From a virus: a stretch of DNA of 38,658 nt. The notes under the pieces are model-generated. The model saw only the letters and a program-made list of their open reading frames with translations. It searched no databases and was not told where the DNA came from. Location: positions 1-38,658 of IMG/VR virus record IMGVR_UViG_3300005841_000018; one strand, given 5' to 3'. How positions within the stretch are numbered: the stretch's first letter is position 1; the number at the start of each line of letters is the position of its first letter. The translations under genes and the position numbers were made by a program. Positions 30,368 to 37,967 of the stretch are shown here, in pieces.

Positions 30368-30947
30368 AGTATATCTCATAACGCAAGCTGATATACAGAA
30401 ATTTCATCCTATGGGTGATCTTCCACAGGGTAGAATTGATCCGTTTATAATTCAGGCACAAGAATTGGATTTAAAACCAGTTTTGAATGATTCATTGTAT
30501 TATGATTTCACTACAAAGTATAATACTTCAACCGATCCAATGTATAATGCCTATCAAACTCTTTTAAATGGTGGGACTTATATTTATTCTGGCCAAACAA
30601 TTCAATATCCTGGAATAAAACCAATGCTAGTAGCTTATACTTTGTCGAGATTTTTCCCAATGAATCAGGTTAATGTTACTCGATATGGAATTGTGAATAA
30701 AAAAAATGATCAAAGTGAGCCGGTGAGCACGACTCAAATAACTTATATTGTTAATGGCCTTCGCGCTCAGGCAATAGGTTATCAAAATCAATTAGAACAG
30801 TTTCTTTTACAGAATCAAACTACTTATCCTTTATATGGATCTTTCCCATCTTCGGTAAATCAGCGAACCGGAGTTAAAATAATTAATTCAGCGAGATATA
30901 GTCAGGGAAGATATAGAGGGTGGTGGAATGGAAATTGGTACGATTAA
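30360..30947 (+). CDS. Head-tail connector-like (DUF6712-type) protein
   Basis: 195 aa. DIQKFHPMGDLPQGRIDPFI, IQAQELDLKPVLNDSLYYDF and PGIKPMLVAYTLSRFFPMNQ match a connector type I associate with Bacteroidota phages. The end is rich in Tyr/Trp/Arg. It overlaps the portal gene by 8 bases. Confidence 0.7.
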   Translation: MVEVYLITQADIQKFHPMGDLPQGRIDPFIIQAQELDLKPVLNDSLYYDFTTKYNTSTDPMYNAYQTLLNGGTYIYSGQTIQYPGIKPMLVAYTLSRFFPMNQVNVTRYGIVNKKNDQSEPVSTTQITYIVNGLRAQAIGYQNQLEQFLLQNQTTYPLYGSFPSSVNQRTGVKIINSARYSQGRYRGWWNGNWYD

Positions 30948-30959
30948 AAAAATAAAATT

Positions 30960-31244
30960 ATGGCAACAGCGTGTAAATTGGGTGAGGAAATAACGGTTGA
31001 CGGAACTGCGGTGGAATATCTTATTACGGAAACTAATATTCTTTTAGAGAAAGCGCCAACTACTTTGAATATTACTTTGAGTACTAATTCTGGAACTATA
31101 CAATTTGCTGTTGGCGAAACTCCACCGTCTGCACAAAAAGCGTGGTCTACAGGCACATCTTTTGTAATTCATGGTGTACAAAATGGATTATTTAATTTGT
31201 GGGCCAAGGGAAGTACAACTGGCCAAAAGTTTACTATTACATGA
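30960..31244 (+). CDS. Small beta-rich structural protein, 94 aa
   Basis: Contains YLITETNILLEKAPTTLNIT and an end SFVIHGVQNGLFNLWAKGST. It could be an adhesin or decoration domain. ATGA overlap with the next gene. Confidence 0.65.
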   Translation: MATACKLGEEITVDGTAVEYLITETNILLEKAPTTLNITLSTNSGTIQFAVGETPPSAQKAWSTGTSFVIHGVQNGLFNLWAKGSTTGQKFTIT

Positions 31245-31906
31245 TCGCAGTAACAGCAGATCCTACAAGGGATGTTACTTTATATTTCCGAATTAATAGG
31301 GATGGCGCTATCATATTTTCTTTTTTTGATTCGGATGACAATGAATTAGATTTATCACAATATTCATTAGTCGTTAATTTTAAAAGAAGAAAAAATGATA
31401 TTACAAATTTTCTACAATTAACGCCTGCCATTTCTGGAAATAACGCTACGTTAACAATGACTAAAGCAAATTCTGCTACATTTCGGGAACAGACTTTTTT
31501 TTATGAGATGGTAAGAACAAAAGCAGGATTTGAAAAAAATTGGCTCACAGGAGATGCTATTTTTCACATGGGTAAATTTGATGGGGTCACAAATGCAACA
31601 GAAACATTTATAAATTCTTTTGATGATATGTTACGAATAACAATTGATGAAGTTGGCGCATCTTCGGCTGGAACTTTAATACTTAAAGGCGCGTGGAATG
31701 CGTCTACTAATACAGTTCCTAGTAATGGAGATTCAACAATATTACAGGGATTCACATATAATAATGGAAATCATTATAGTACGACTTTATTAAGTCCTGA
31801 TGGTAATGTAATTCTGCCATATGCAATAATCACAGCCTTAATCGATGGCCCAGGCCCACTTCTTAACGATCCTACAAAATGGAGTTTAACTTATCCAGTA
31901 TCATGA
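31241..31906 (+). CDS. Baseplate/receptor-binding protein, BppU-like N-terminus
   Basis: 221 aa from the ATG at 31241 (ATGA overlap). The first ~120 residues (LYFRINRDGAIIFSFFDSDD, then LSQYSLVVNFKRRK) resemble the immunoglobulin-like domain at the N-terminus of baseplate upper proteins, which holds fibres onto the tail. The rest is beta-rich with a repeated NGNHYSTTLLSPDGN-like motif. Confidence 0.62.
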   Translation: MIAVTADPTRDVTLYFRINRDGAIIFSFFDSDDNELDLSQYSLVVNFKRRKNDITNFLQLTPAISGNNATLTMTKANSATFREQTFFYEMVRTKAGFEKNWLTGDAIFHMGKFDGVTNATETFINSFDDMLRITIDEVGASSAGTLILKGAWNASTNTVPSNGDSTILQGFTYNNGNHYSTTLLSPDGNVILPYAIITALIDGPGPLLNDPTKWSLTYPVS

Positions 31907-33483
31907 AAAAATTACTTTTACTTTTATTACTCATTCCTACTTTGTCCTTTGGGCAAAAGAACGTAGTTCAATTACAGACTCAGAATCATAGTCAAATACT
32001 TTTAAAAAGTCCATCATCACTGAGGTCTTATAACATGAATGATAGCATCATTCAGAGTTCTGTTAATTTGCTTGGTTCTTATGCTAATCCAAGTTGGATA
32101 ACTTCACTTGCCAATACAAAGATTACTGGTCTCGGCACACTAGCTACTTTAACTCCAGGTACTGGTGTAGCGACTGCTTTAGGTGTAAATATAGGAAGTG
32201 CAGGGGCACCTGTTTTATTTAATGGCGCAGGAGGTACACCATCCTCATTAAATCTTAATAATGCTACAGGAACGCCCACACTTACAACTCCTGTCTTTAA
32301 CGGACTTCCTACAGGAACCGGTGTAGCATCAGGAGCGACAGTTTCAACGTTAGCTGCACGAGATGCTAATGCAAATTTATCCGCGAACAATTTTCAACCT
32401 GGTTATACTACAACGGCGACAGCAGCAGGAACGACCACATTAACTGTATCAAGTACATCAGTTCAATATTTTACGGGTACGACAACTCAAACGGTATTAC
32501 TTCCTGTTACAAGTACTTTGTCAACTAATCCTCAAACCATATTCACGATAATCAACAATAGCACCGGTATTGTAACGGTACAGAGCTCAGGCGGTAATAC
32601 CATTATCCCGATGACACAAGGATCAACTCTTATCGTGTCATGCATCTCTACTTCTGGTACTGGAACAGCCTCTTGGAACTCTCAATATTATCCTGCACTA
32701 CCGTCTGGTGCAGCGGTTGGCGATATATTTGATGTTTCTGCAATATCAGGTGGAGCACCAACTCAATTCGCAAGGATACCAGGCGGAACATCTGGGTATG
32801 TTCTTACCGCTAATGGAGCTGGAGTAGCTCCTACGTATCAACCAGCAACAGGGGGATTAACGTCAAGCTCTACAAATCAAATACCCGTTTATACGTCATC
32901 AAGTACTGCAGCAGGAAGTTCAGAACTTACTTATTCTTCAAGAGCATTATTATTTGGCACTACAGCCTCAGGAACGGATTCATTTAACTTTGGAGGTTCA
33001 TCAGATGGATTTGATCTAAATTTTTCGACTGGTCAATTCAAATGGAAAACCAATAGCACACACTGGCCTGAGATATGGAGTGATAATAAATTCAGGGAAG
33101 CACACTTTTCAAACCTTACAACTTTAACAGAATCAAGTGCAACTTCATTTGGTCGAGTAACGATAAGCGCAAGCGAATATGCAACAGGAGAAATATTAGT
33201 TGGAGTTCAAGCTAATGATGGAACAGATTTTCAGGCTCTTTCTACAAGATTTCAATTTAATGCAGTTAGAAAGGGTGCGACTACTACCATAAATATTGAA
33301 ACTCCGGTACAGCCCGCGTGCGCGTGTAGCACTGGTACATTAACGGTAACTATTACAGCAATTGATTCCGGTAGCGGAAATATTGATTTTAAGGCAAACG
33401 CGGTGAGTAGTTTAACTCAAACTGCTTTGCAAGCTCAATTCTTTATCAATAAAATTTTCCGTGGAACCGCAGTAACACAATAA
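31903..33483 (+). CDS. Tail-fibre-like protein with a Sec signal peptide
   Basis: 526 aa. The N-terminus MKKLLLLLLLIPTLSFGQKN has a full signal peptide with the Gly-Gln junction common in Bacteroidota. The remainder is Gly/Ser/Thr-rich beta repeat sequence like phage fibres (LTPGTGVATALGVNIGSAG), with a C-terminal part holding SNLTTLTESSATSFGRVTIS and a CACS tetrad. ATGA overlap with the previous gene. A fibre that is exported is unusual. Confidence 0.75.
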   Translation: MKKLLLLLLLIPTLSFGQKNVVQLQTQNHSQILLKSPSSLRSYNMNDSIIQSSVNLLGSYANPSWITSLANTKITGLGTLATLTPGTGVATALGVNIGSAGAPVLFNGAGGTPSSLNLNNATGTPTLTTPVFNGLPTGTGVASGATVSTLAARDANANLSANNFQPGYTTTATAAGTTTLTVSSTSVQYFTGTTTQTVLLPVTSTLSTNPQTIFTIINNSTGIVTVQSSGGNTIIPMTQGSTLIVSCISTSGTGTASWNSQYYPALPSGAAVGDIFDVSAISGGAPTQFARIPGGTSGYVLTANGAGVAPTYQPATGGLTSSSTNQIPVYTSSSTAAGSSELTYSSRALLFGTTASGTDSFNFGGSSDGFDLNFSTGQFKWKTNSTHWPEIWSDNKFREAHFSNLTTLTESSATSFGRVTISASEYATGEILVGVQANDGTDFQALSTRFQFNAVRKGATTTINIETPVQPACACSTGTLTVTITAIDSGSGNIDFKANAVSSLTQTALQAQFFINKIFRGTAVTQ

Positions 33484-35019
33484 ATGAAAAAGTTATTCTT
33501 ATCATTTTACATCCTAGCTTCATTTTGGTGTAGTGGCCAAAATGTAATGATGCCTGGCAGTATATCTGTACCCGTTCCTTATTCCACGTTTAGCGATGTA
33601 GCAGGATGGTGGAGGGCTGATACTTTTACCGGATCAGCCGGAGGTTATAGCATTACAGATTTAAGCGCGAATGGTAACGCAATGTTGCAACAGGCGGGAA
33701 CATTAACGCCAGGCACAGGTGTAAACAGCAAAGCAAAGTTTACGGGTAATGCAGCAGCTTATCTAAACTCAAATCTTGCTATAAGAAATTGGCCGTGTAC
33801 AATCATTACGATTGCTGTTAGAGCTAATAATGCAACATGCGGTTTCTTCGGTCATTCAGGGTCAAACCCAACAGCCACTTTGTGGACTGGTTATGAAGCT
33901 AGTAACCAAAACTCTACTTATAATAATAATAGAACAAATAATACTACTTCAGAGGCAGGAAGTATAACGGCTTACGGAACTTGGATAGGTTGGGGTTCGC
34001 GTGTGGTTACTATGAATGGCCTGATTCAAACAGACCACCCGCTAGCAACTACTACACAATCATCGCCAATTAGCACATCTCTCGGCACTCAGTATCGTGG
34101 ATTCAATAGTGATTGGTACGAAACATTGGTTTGGAATAGATGCCTAAGCCTTAGCGATTTGGATGAGGTGTACACTTATATCAACACACGGTATGGAATG
34201 TCAATTCCTCTTTGGTCTAGTTACACAGGAGTGAATGTAATTTTTGTATGGGGCCAATCCAATGCCGCTGGAAGGGGGATAAAAGCCGCATTAAATCCTC
34301 CCTATAGTGGCGCTCAGACTAATGTGTTTGTGTGGACTAATGTTGCTGATTACACCTCAACTGCTGGATCGTCATGGGCAACACTAGATGAGTCGGCCTT
34401 CAACAATGATCTTGGTGACGCACAAGGGAATCTTTATTATGGTTATGAAGCCAGCCTTCCACAAAATTATATTAACCGAGTTGGAGGGAGCGTTTATCTA
34501 TTCAAGTTTGCGCAAGGCAACACATATCTAAATAATCAAGGAGGAGCATTGCCTTTTTGGGATGCTGTAGATAACACGGTTTCGCAGAATGCGAGTGTTA
34601 GGTTGTATCAAGGGTTTATGACTAACTGGGTAAATGCGCTAATTAATTTTCAGACGAATAGCAAGCGCCCAATAGGAAAAGTTATTATTGGAACACACGG
34701 CGAAAACGATGCTATAAATTCAACAGCGGCTGGGAACTACCAAACCAATCTTATTAATTTTTATCAGACCATCGTTCCTGAATTACGAGTCGGCACGAGT
34801 CTACCTATAATTATCACACGGTTACCAAATGGCCAAGATCCTGCCAATGAGACTTCTTTAAGTACAGTACAGACAGCCCAAACAAATGCCGCTGCCACTT
34901 TGCCTAATTGCACATTGTTCAATACAGATTCTTATGCTTTTAATAGTGGATCGGGGCCGCATTGGAGTAATGCAGCTTATATACAAATAGGAATTGATTT
35001 AGCGGCATTGATTAATTAA
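33484..35019 (+). CDS. LamG-like plus SGNH acetyl-esterase protein with a signal peptide
   Basis: 511 aa. Signal peptide MKKLFLSFYILASFWCSGQN, then a LamG-like/concanavalin domain (~45-235; VAGWWRADTFTGSAG, WPCTIITIAVRAN), then a SASA-type SGNH hydrolase: GQSNAAGRG (~255-263, with catalytic Ser), GTHGEND (~402) and PHWSN (~491, His). This enzyme type removes acetyl groups from surface sugars, which suits a receptor-modifying tail spike. It starts right after the previous stop. Confidence 0.8.
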   Translation: MKKLFLSFYILASFWCSGQNVMMPGSISVPVPYSTFSDVAGWWRADTFTGSAGGYSITDLSANGNAMLQQAGTLTPGTGVNSKAKFTGNAAAYLNSNLAIRNWPCTIITIAVRANNATCGFFGHSGSNPTATLWTGYEASNQNSTYNNNRTNNTTSEAGSITAYGTWIGWGSRVVTMNGLIQTDHPLATTTQSSPISTSLGTQYRGFNSDWYETLVWNRCLSLSDLDEVYTYINTRYGMSIPLWSSYTGVNVIFVWGQSNAAGRGIKAALNPPYSGAQTNVFVWTNVADYTSTAGSSWATLDESAFNNDLGDAQGNLYYGYEASLPQNYINRVGGSVYLFKFAQGNTYLNNQGGALPFWDAVDNTVSQNASVRLYQGFMTNWVNALINFQTNSKRPIGKVIIGTHGENDAINSTAAGNYQTNLINFYQTIVPELRVGTSLPIIITRLPNGQDPANETSLSTVQTAQTNAAATLPNCTLFNTDSYAFNSGSGPHWSNAAYIQIGIDLAALIN

Positions 35020-35025
35020 ACGTGG

Positions 35026-35056
35026 TTGGGATAAAGTAGGAAATGAAATTCATTTG
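35026..35056 (+). promoter_or_regulatory. Promoter ahead of the lysis genes
   Basis: TTG (35026-35028), 20-base spacer, TTCATTTG (35049-35056), one base from TAnnTTTG. The spacer ends in a short inverted repeat AAATGAA/TTCATTT that runs into the box and could be an operator. Confidence 0.45.
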
Positions 35057-35082
35057 AAATTTAAACCTAAAAAGAAATAGCT

Positions 35083-35442
35083 ATGGAGTACGCTTTAATC
35101 TCAGCCTGTAACCTGATTGGAATTTTATTCCATGTAGGGGCCAAAATTATCGATCTTGATAAACTTTCTCCTGATGATACTTTAGGAGATGTATTTAAAC
35201 TTTTCTGGAAAACAGATAAGGTGACGATTTTTATTTCAGGAGTAATTTTAGCGTTTAATCTTTTGCTTCATTACATTCTGCATGGTTATGCGCCAAAATC
35301 AATTGTTGATTGGGAATATTTTGATCTGTCTTATTTTGGAGTCTCATTAATTCTTGGATACCAGGGACAACGGTTAGTCTATGGCGCGTTAGGCAAGGCA
35401 GTAGATTTTGCGGAGAAAAAACTAAACGATAAATTACAATAA
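35083..35442 (+). CDS. Membrane protein, holin-like candidate
   Basis: 119 aa with about three hydrophobic segments (LISACNLIGILFHVGAKI, VTIFISGVILAFNLLLHYIL, YFGVSLILGYQGQRLVYG) and a charged C-terminus. It may be a holin or antiholin partner, as a 3TM holin sits at the other end of this module. First gene after the lysis promoter. Confidence 0.6.
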   Translation: MEYALISACNLIGILFHVGAKIIDLDKLSPDDTLGDVFKLFWKTDKVTIFISGVILAFNLLLHYILHGYAPKSIVDWEYFDLSYFGVSLILGYQGQRLVYGALGKAVDFAEKKLNDKLQ

Positions 35443-35443
35443 C

Positions 35444-35683
35444 ATGGCAAAAGAAAAATTCGAATCGTACTCCCCCGTCTATTCTCATAAGCCATCCGAT
35501 AGAGTTTTGGAATGGCTTGAGAAGATGAGCGGAAAAGGGAGCGTTATTTACATTGATGAATCCGATGTAAATATTCAATCCTCTAAGCCATCTAAAGAGT
35601 TGCTAAATTTGTTGGAAGGATTTGATGAATTCAATCTTCAATCTGGAACACCACCACCACCACCAAATCCTCCTAAACTTTGA
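35444..35683 (+). CDS. Hypothetical protein, 79 aa, Pro-rich tail
   Basis: A helical, charged protein with a C-terminal PPPPPNPP stretch, encoded by a CACCAC repeat. No family recognised. Starts 1 base after the holin-like stop. Confidence 0.65.
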   Translation: MAKEKFESYSPVYSHKPSDRVLEWLEKMSGKGSVIYIDESDVNIQSSKPSKELLNLLEGFDEFNLQSGTPPPPPNPPKL

Positions 35684-36081
35684 GATGGATTTACTTTTTG
35701 TTGCTTTCTATTTTCATCTTTCGGGTTGCGTGGGCCGCATTGCCTTATGACACTGAATCGATCGATTGGTATTGGCTATCGGAGGAAAAGACAACGGCAC
35801 AATTTGGATTTTGGAGATTGATGTTATTTTTGGTTGAGGGAGTTTTAATGCTATGCATAATGGGTGTAGCTTATGAAACCGATCCGGCAAAAAAATATCA
35901 TGCTTACCAGATGGCGAGAACACTGTTGTGGATTCAGGGTTGGTACATTTTAGAATACTGCATACACTACACTTCTGTTTGGATCACATGGGAACAATTA
36001 GGATTTATTGGAAATGAACGAAGTGGATTATCCAGTCACATTATTACAATGGCTATCTTTGCATACTTCGGACATGATTAA
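35680..36081 (+). CDS. Multi-pass membrane protein, 133 aa
   Basis: TTG start (TTGA overlap with the previous stop). Hydrophobic segments IYFLLLSIFIFRVAWA, LMLFLVEGVLMLCIMGVA and the end SHIITMAIFAYFGHD. No family recognised. Likely part of the lysis or envelope module. Confidence 0.55.
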   Translation: MRWIYFLLLSIFIFRVAWAALPYDTESIDWYWLSEEKTTAQFGFWRLMLFLVEGVLMLCIMGVAYETDPAKKYHAYQMARTLLWIQGWYILEYCIHYTSVWITWEQLGFIGNERSGLSSHIITMAIFAYFGHD

Positions 36082-36262
36082 TTTGATTATTTGCGTTTGC
36101 ATATTTACTGTTATGTTTATGGGGACGGTGATTGTTAGATTAATTTCAACCATTAAAAGATTAAAGAATGAAAGAGATGAGACAAGGATAACCTTTGAAA
36201 GAGAGATTATGCAAATGAAAAAAGAAGTGGCACAATATATTCATCTCAATAAAAGAAAATGA
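36074..36262 (+). CDS. TM plus coiled-coil protein, inner-spanin-like, 62 aa
   Basis: From ATG 36074: an N-terminal membrane segment (MINLIICVCIFTVMFMGTVI) then a charged helix (KRLKNERDETRITFEREIMQ). This layout fits an inner-membrane spanin, but no outer-membrane partner is seen nearby. An ATG at 36014 is possible but would overlap the upstream gene by 68 bases. Confidence 0.55.
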   Translation: MINLIICVCIFTVMFMGTVIVRLISTIKRLKNERDETRITFEREIMQMKKEVAQYIHLNKRK

Positions 36263-36543
36263 TTTTTCTGCAAGCAATAACAAAGGACGGGGCAATATCT
36301 GCAGATTACATGCTAGTCATTGTAATTGGTATTTGTGGGTTTTTAATTATTGCTATCGCAAGTTTCGCATTCTATACGATAAATAAGAATCTTGAAAATA
36401 TGCGCACTGATTTCAATAATAGTATTACGGTAATGGGGAAGGACTTCTCAGAATTCAGAAAGGATTTTCATACTTTCGTACAAATACAGGCGGGATTAAA
36501 TGCAAAGTTTGAAGAAAGAACAAAAGACCATGAATCTAAATGA
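36259..36543 (+). CDS. TM plus coiled-coil protein, 94 aa
   Basis: One membrane segment (YMLVIVIGICGFLIIAIASF) then a long helix with heptad-like spacing (NKNLENMRTDFNNSITVMGK). Also spanin-like; the two neighbouring TM-coil genes may work together. ATGA overlap upstream. Confidence 0.55.
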   Translation: MIFLQAITKDGAISADYMLVIVIGICGFLIIAIASFAFYTINKNLENMRTDFNNSITVMGKDFSEFRKDFHTFVQIQAGLNAKFEERTKDHESK

Positions 36544-37048
36544 TCAAATATCAAAATGGAAGGATATCCCTGGCTATGAAGGGTTTTATCAGATTTCCAA
36601 TACTGGGCTAATCAAAAATATTAAAAGAAGTAGGCATCTATGTTTATCTAAAAATGGTGGTGGATATTATAAAGTTAAATTACGATATGGCAAAAAGAGA
36701 GATGCCGCAGTCCACAGATTAGTTGCTGAGACTTTTATTGAAAATCCCTTATGCCTTCAACAAGTCAATCATATCAATGGGATTAAAACCGATAATCGAG
36801 TTGAAAATTTGGAATGGTGTACACCTCAAGAAAATATAACACACGCTATTCAAATTGGATTAAAAAATACAATTGGTTCAAATAATGGTTCTGCTAAATT
36901 ATCCGAATCTGATGTTGAAGAAATTTTGCAATTAGATAGAATGTATGGATTAAGAACAAGAGTTATCACAAAAGAATATCATGTTCATAAATCTTCTGTG
37001 GAACGAATTAAAAATAATATTACATGGAAAAATATTATTAGGCCATGA
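36530..37048 (+). CDS. NUMOD4-HNH homing endonuclease
   Basis: A NUMOD4 motif (WKDIPGYEGFYQISNTGLIK) is followed by an HNH region (VHRLVAETFIENP, VNHINGIKTDNRVENLEW) and a C-terminal HTH-like part (GLRTRVITKEYHVHKSSVER). I use the ATG at 36530. Its first 28 bases match the first 28 of the following endolysin gene (about 23 of 28), a trace of insertion at that gene's start. It overlaps neighbours on both sides, so translation of the lysis genes continues through it. Confidence 0.85.
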   Translation: MNLNDQISKWKDIPGYEGFYQISNTGLIKNIKRSRHLCLSKNGGGYYKVKLRYGKKRDAAVHRLVAETFIENPLCLQQVNHINGIKTDNRVENLEWCTPQENITHAIQIGLKNTIGSNNGSAKLSESDVEEILQLDRMYGLRTRVITKEYHVHKSSVERIKNNITWKNIIRP

Positions 37049-37527
37049 ATTCACAAGATAAAATATCAAAATTTGTAAGCTTCGGTGAAGCGATAAGGAG
37101 TGAAACAGCGTCAAGGCTTAATATTCCAAACCTACCGGATGAGCACCAACTAGCAGCCATGAAATACGTGGCTAGTCAAATTTACGACCCCCTGAGGGAA
37201 CATTTCGGGCCAATTCATGTAAACTCATTTCTAAGGGTTCCTGCACTTAATAATTCAACGCCAGGATCAAGCAAGACAAGCGCACACATGAAAGGAGAGG
37301 CTATAGATATGTCTCTTCTGGGACGAAACGCGGAGGTTTTTAAGTATGCTTTGAATCTTAAAGACTCATTAGATTTCGATCAGATGATTTGGGAATTTGG
37401 AGATAAAGCAGAGCCGGCATGGGTTCATATCAGCAAAAATGCTGTTCAAAAGAATCGAAAAGAAGTTTTACGTGCTTACCACGATCAGGATGGTAATATT
37501 AGATATGTGCCATTTGACTTATTTTAA
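37045..37527 (+). CDS. Endolysin, M15-type peptidase
   Basis: 160 aa. Peptidase M15 pattern: VNSFLRVPALNNSTPGSSKT, then SAHMKGEAIDMS (~79-90, zinc His and Asp), FDQMIWEFGD and WVHIS (~126, third ligand His). This enzyme cuts peptide bonds of the cell wall. No export signal, so a holin must let it out. ATGA overlap with the HNH gene. Confidence 0.9.
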   Translation: MNSQDKISKFVSFGEAIRSETASRLNIPNLPDEHQLAAMKYVASQIYDPLREHFGPIHVNSFLRVPALNNSTPGSSKTSAHMKGEAIDMSLLGRNAEVFKYALNLKDSLDFDQMIWEFGDKAEPAWVHISKNAVQKNRKEVLRAYHDQDGNIRYVPFDLF

Positions 37528-37529
37528 TT

Positions 37530-37967
37530 ATGGGTAATCCAATAATAGACTTCTTTGTAGGTAAAGGTAGCAACATAGTTAAAATCGTTGCTGATAAACT
37601 AGGAATGGATAAGGTTCAAGCCGCCCAATTCCAATTAGAATATCAAAAAGAAGCTCAGGCTATGGATATGGCAGAGCTTGATATGGCAAAATCTACCATT
37701 ATCGCTGAAGCTCAAAGCTCTGACAAATGGACTTCGAGAGCGCGGCCAAGCTTTATGTACGTAATGTATTGCATTATCTTGGCTTCAATTCCTATGGGCA
37801 TTATCACTGCTATTAATCCACAAGTGGCAATTAATATTTCAACAGGGTTCAAATCATGGCTTGCCGCTATACCAGATTCTATGTGGGCTTTATTTGGAAC
37901 TGGTTACGTTGGTTATTCGGTTTCCAGAAGCTATGATAAGCACATGGAAAAGAAGTTCGGTAAATAG
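37530..37967 (+). CDS. Holin, 3TM type
   Basis: 145 aa. A helical N-terminal half (MDKVQAAQFQLEYQKEAQAM) is followed by WTSRARPSFMYVMYCIILAS and the segment ALFGTGYVGYSVSRSYDKHM, the pattern of 3TM holins (GTA_holin_3TM-like), in which the N-terminal helix leads into membrane hairpins. It ends the rightward operon; its stop is immediately next to the stop of the opposing gene. Confidence 0.78.
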   Translation: MGNPIIDFFVGKGSNIVKIVADKLGMDKVQAAQFQLEYQKEAQAMDMAELDMAKSTIIAEAQSSDKWTSRARPSFMYVMYCIILASIPMGIITAINPQVAINISTGFKSWLAAIPDSMWALFGTGYVGYSVSRSYDKHMEKKFGK

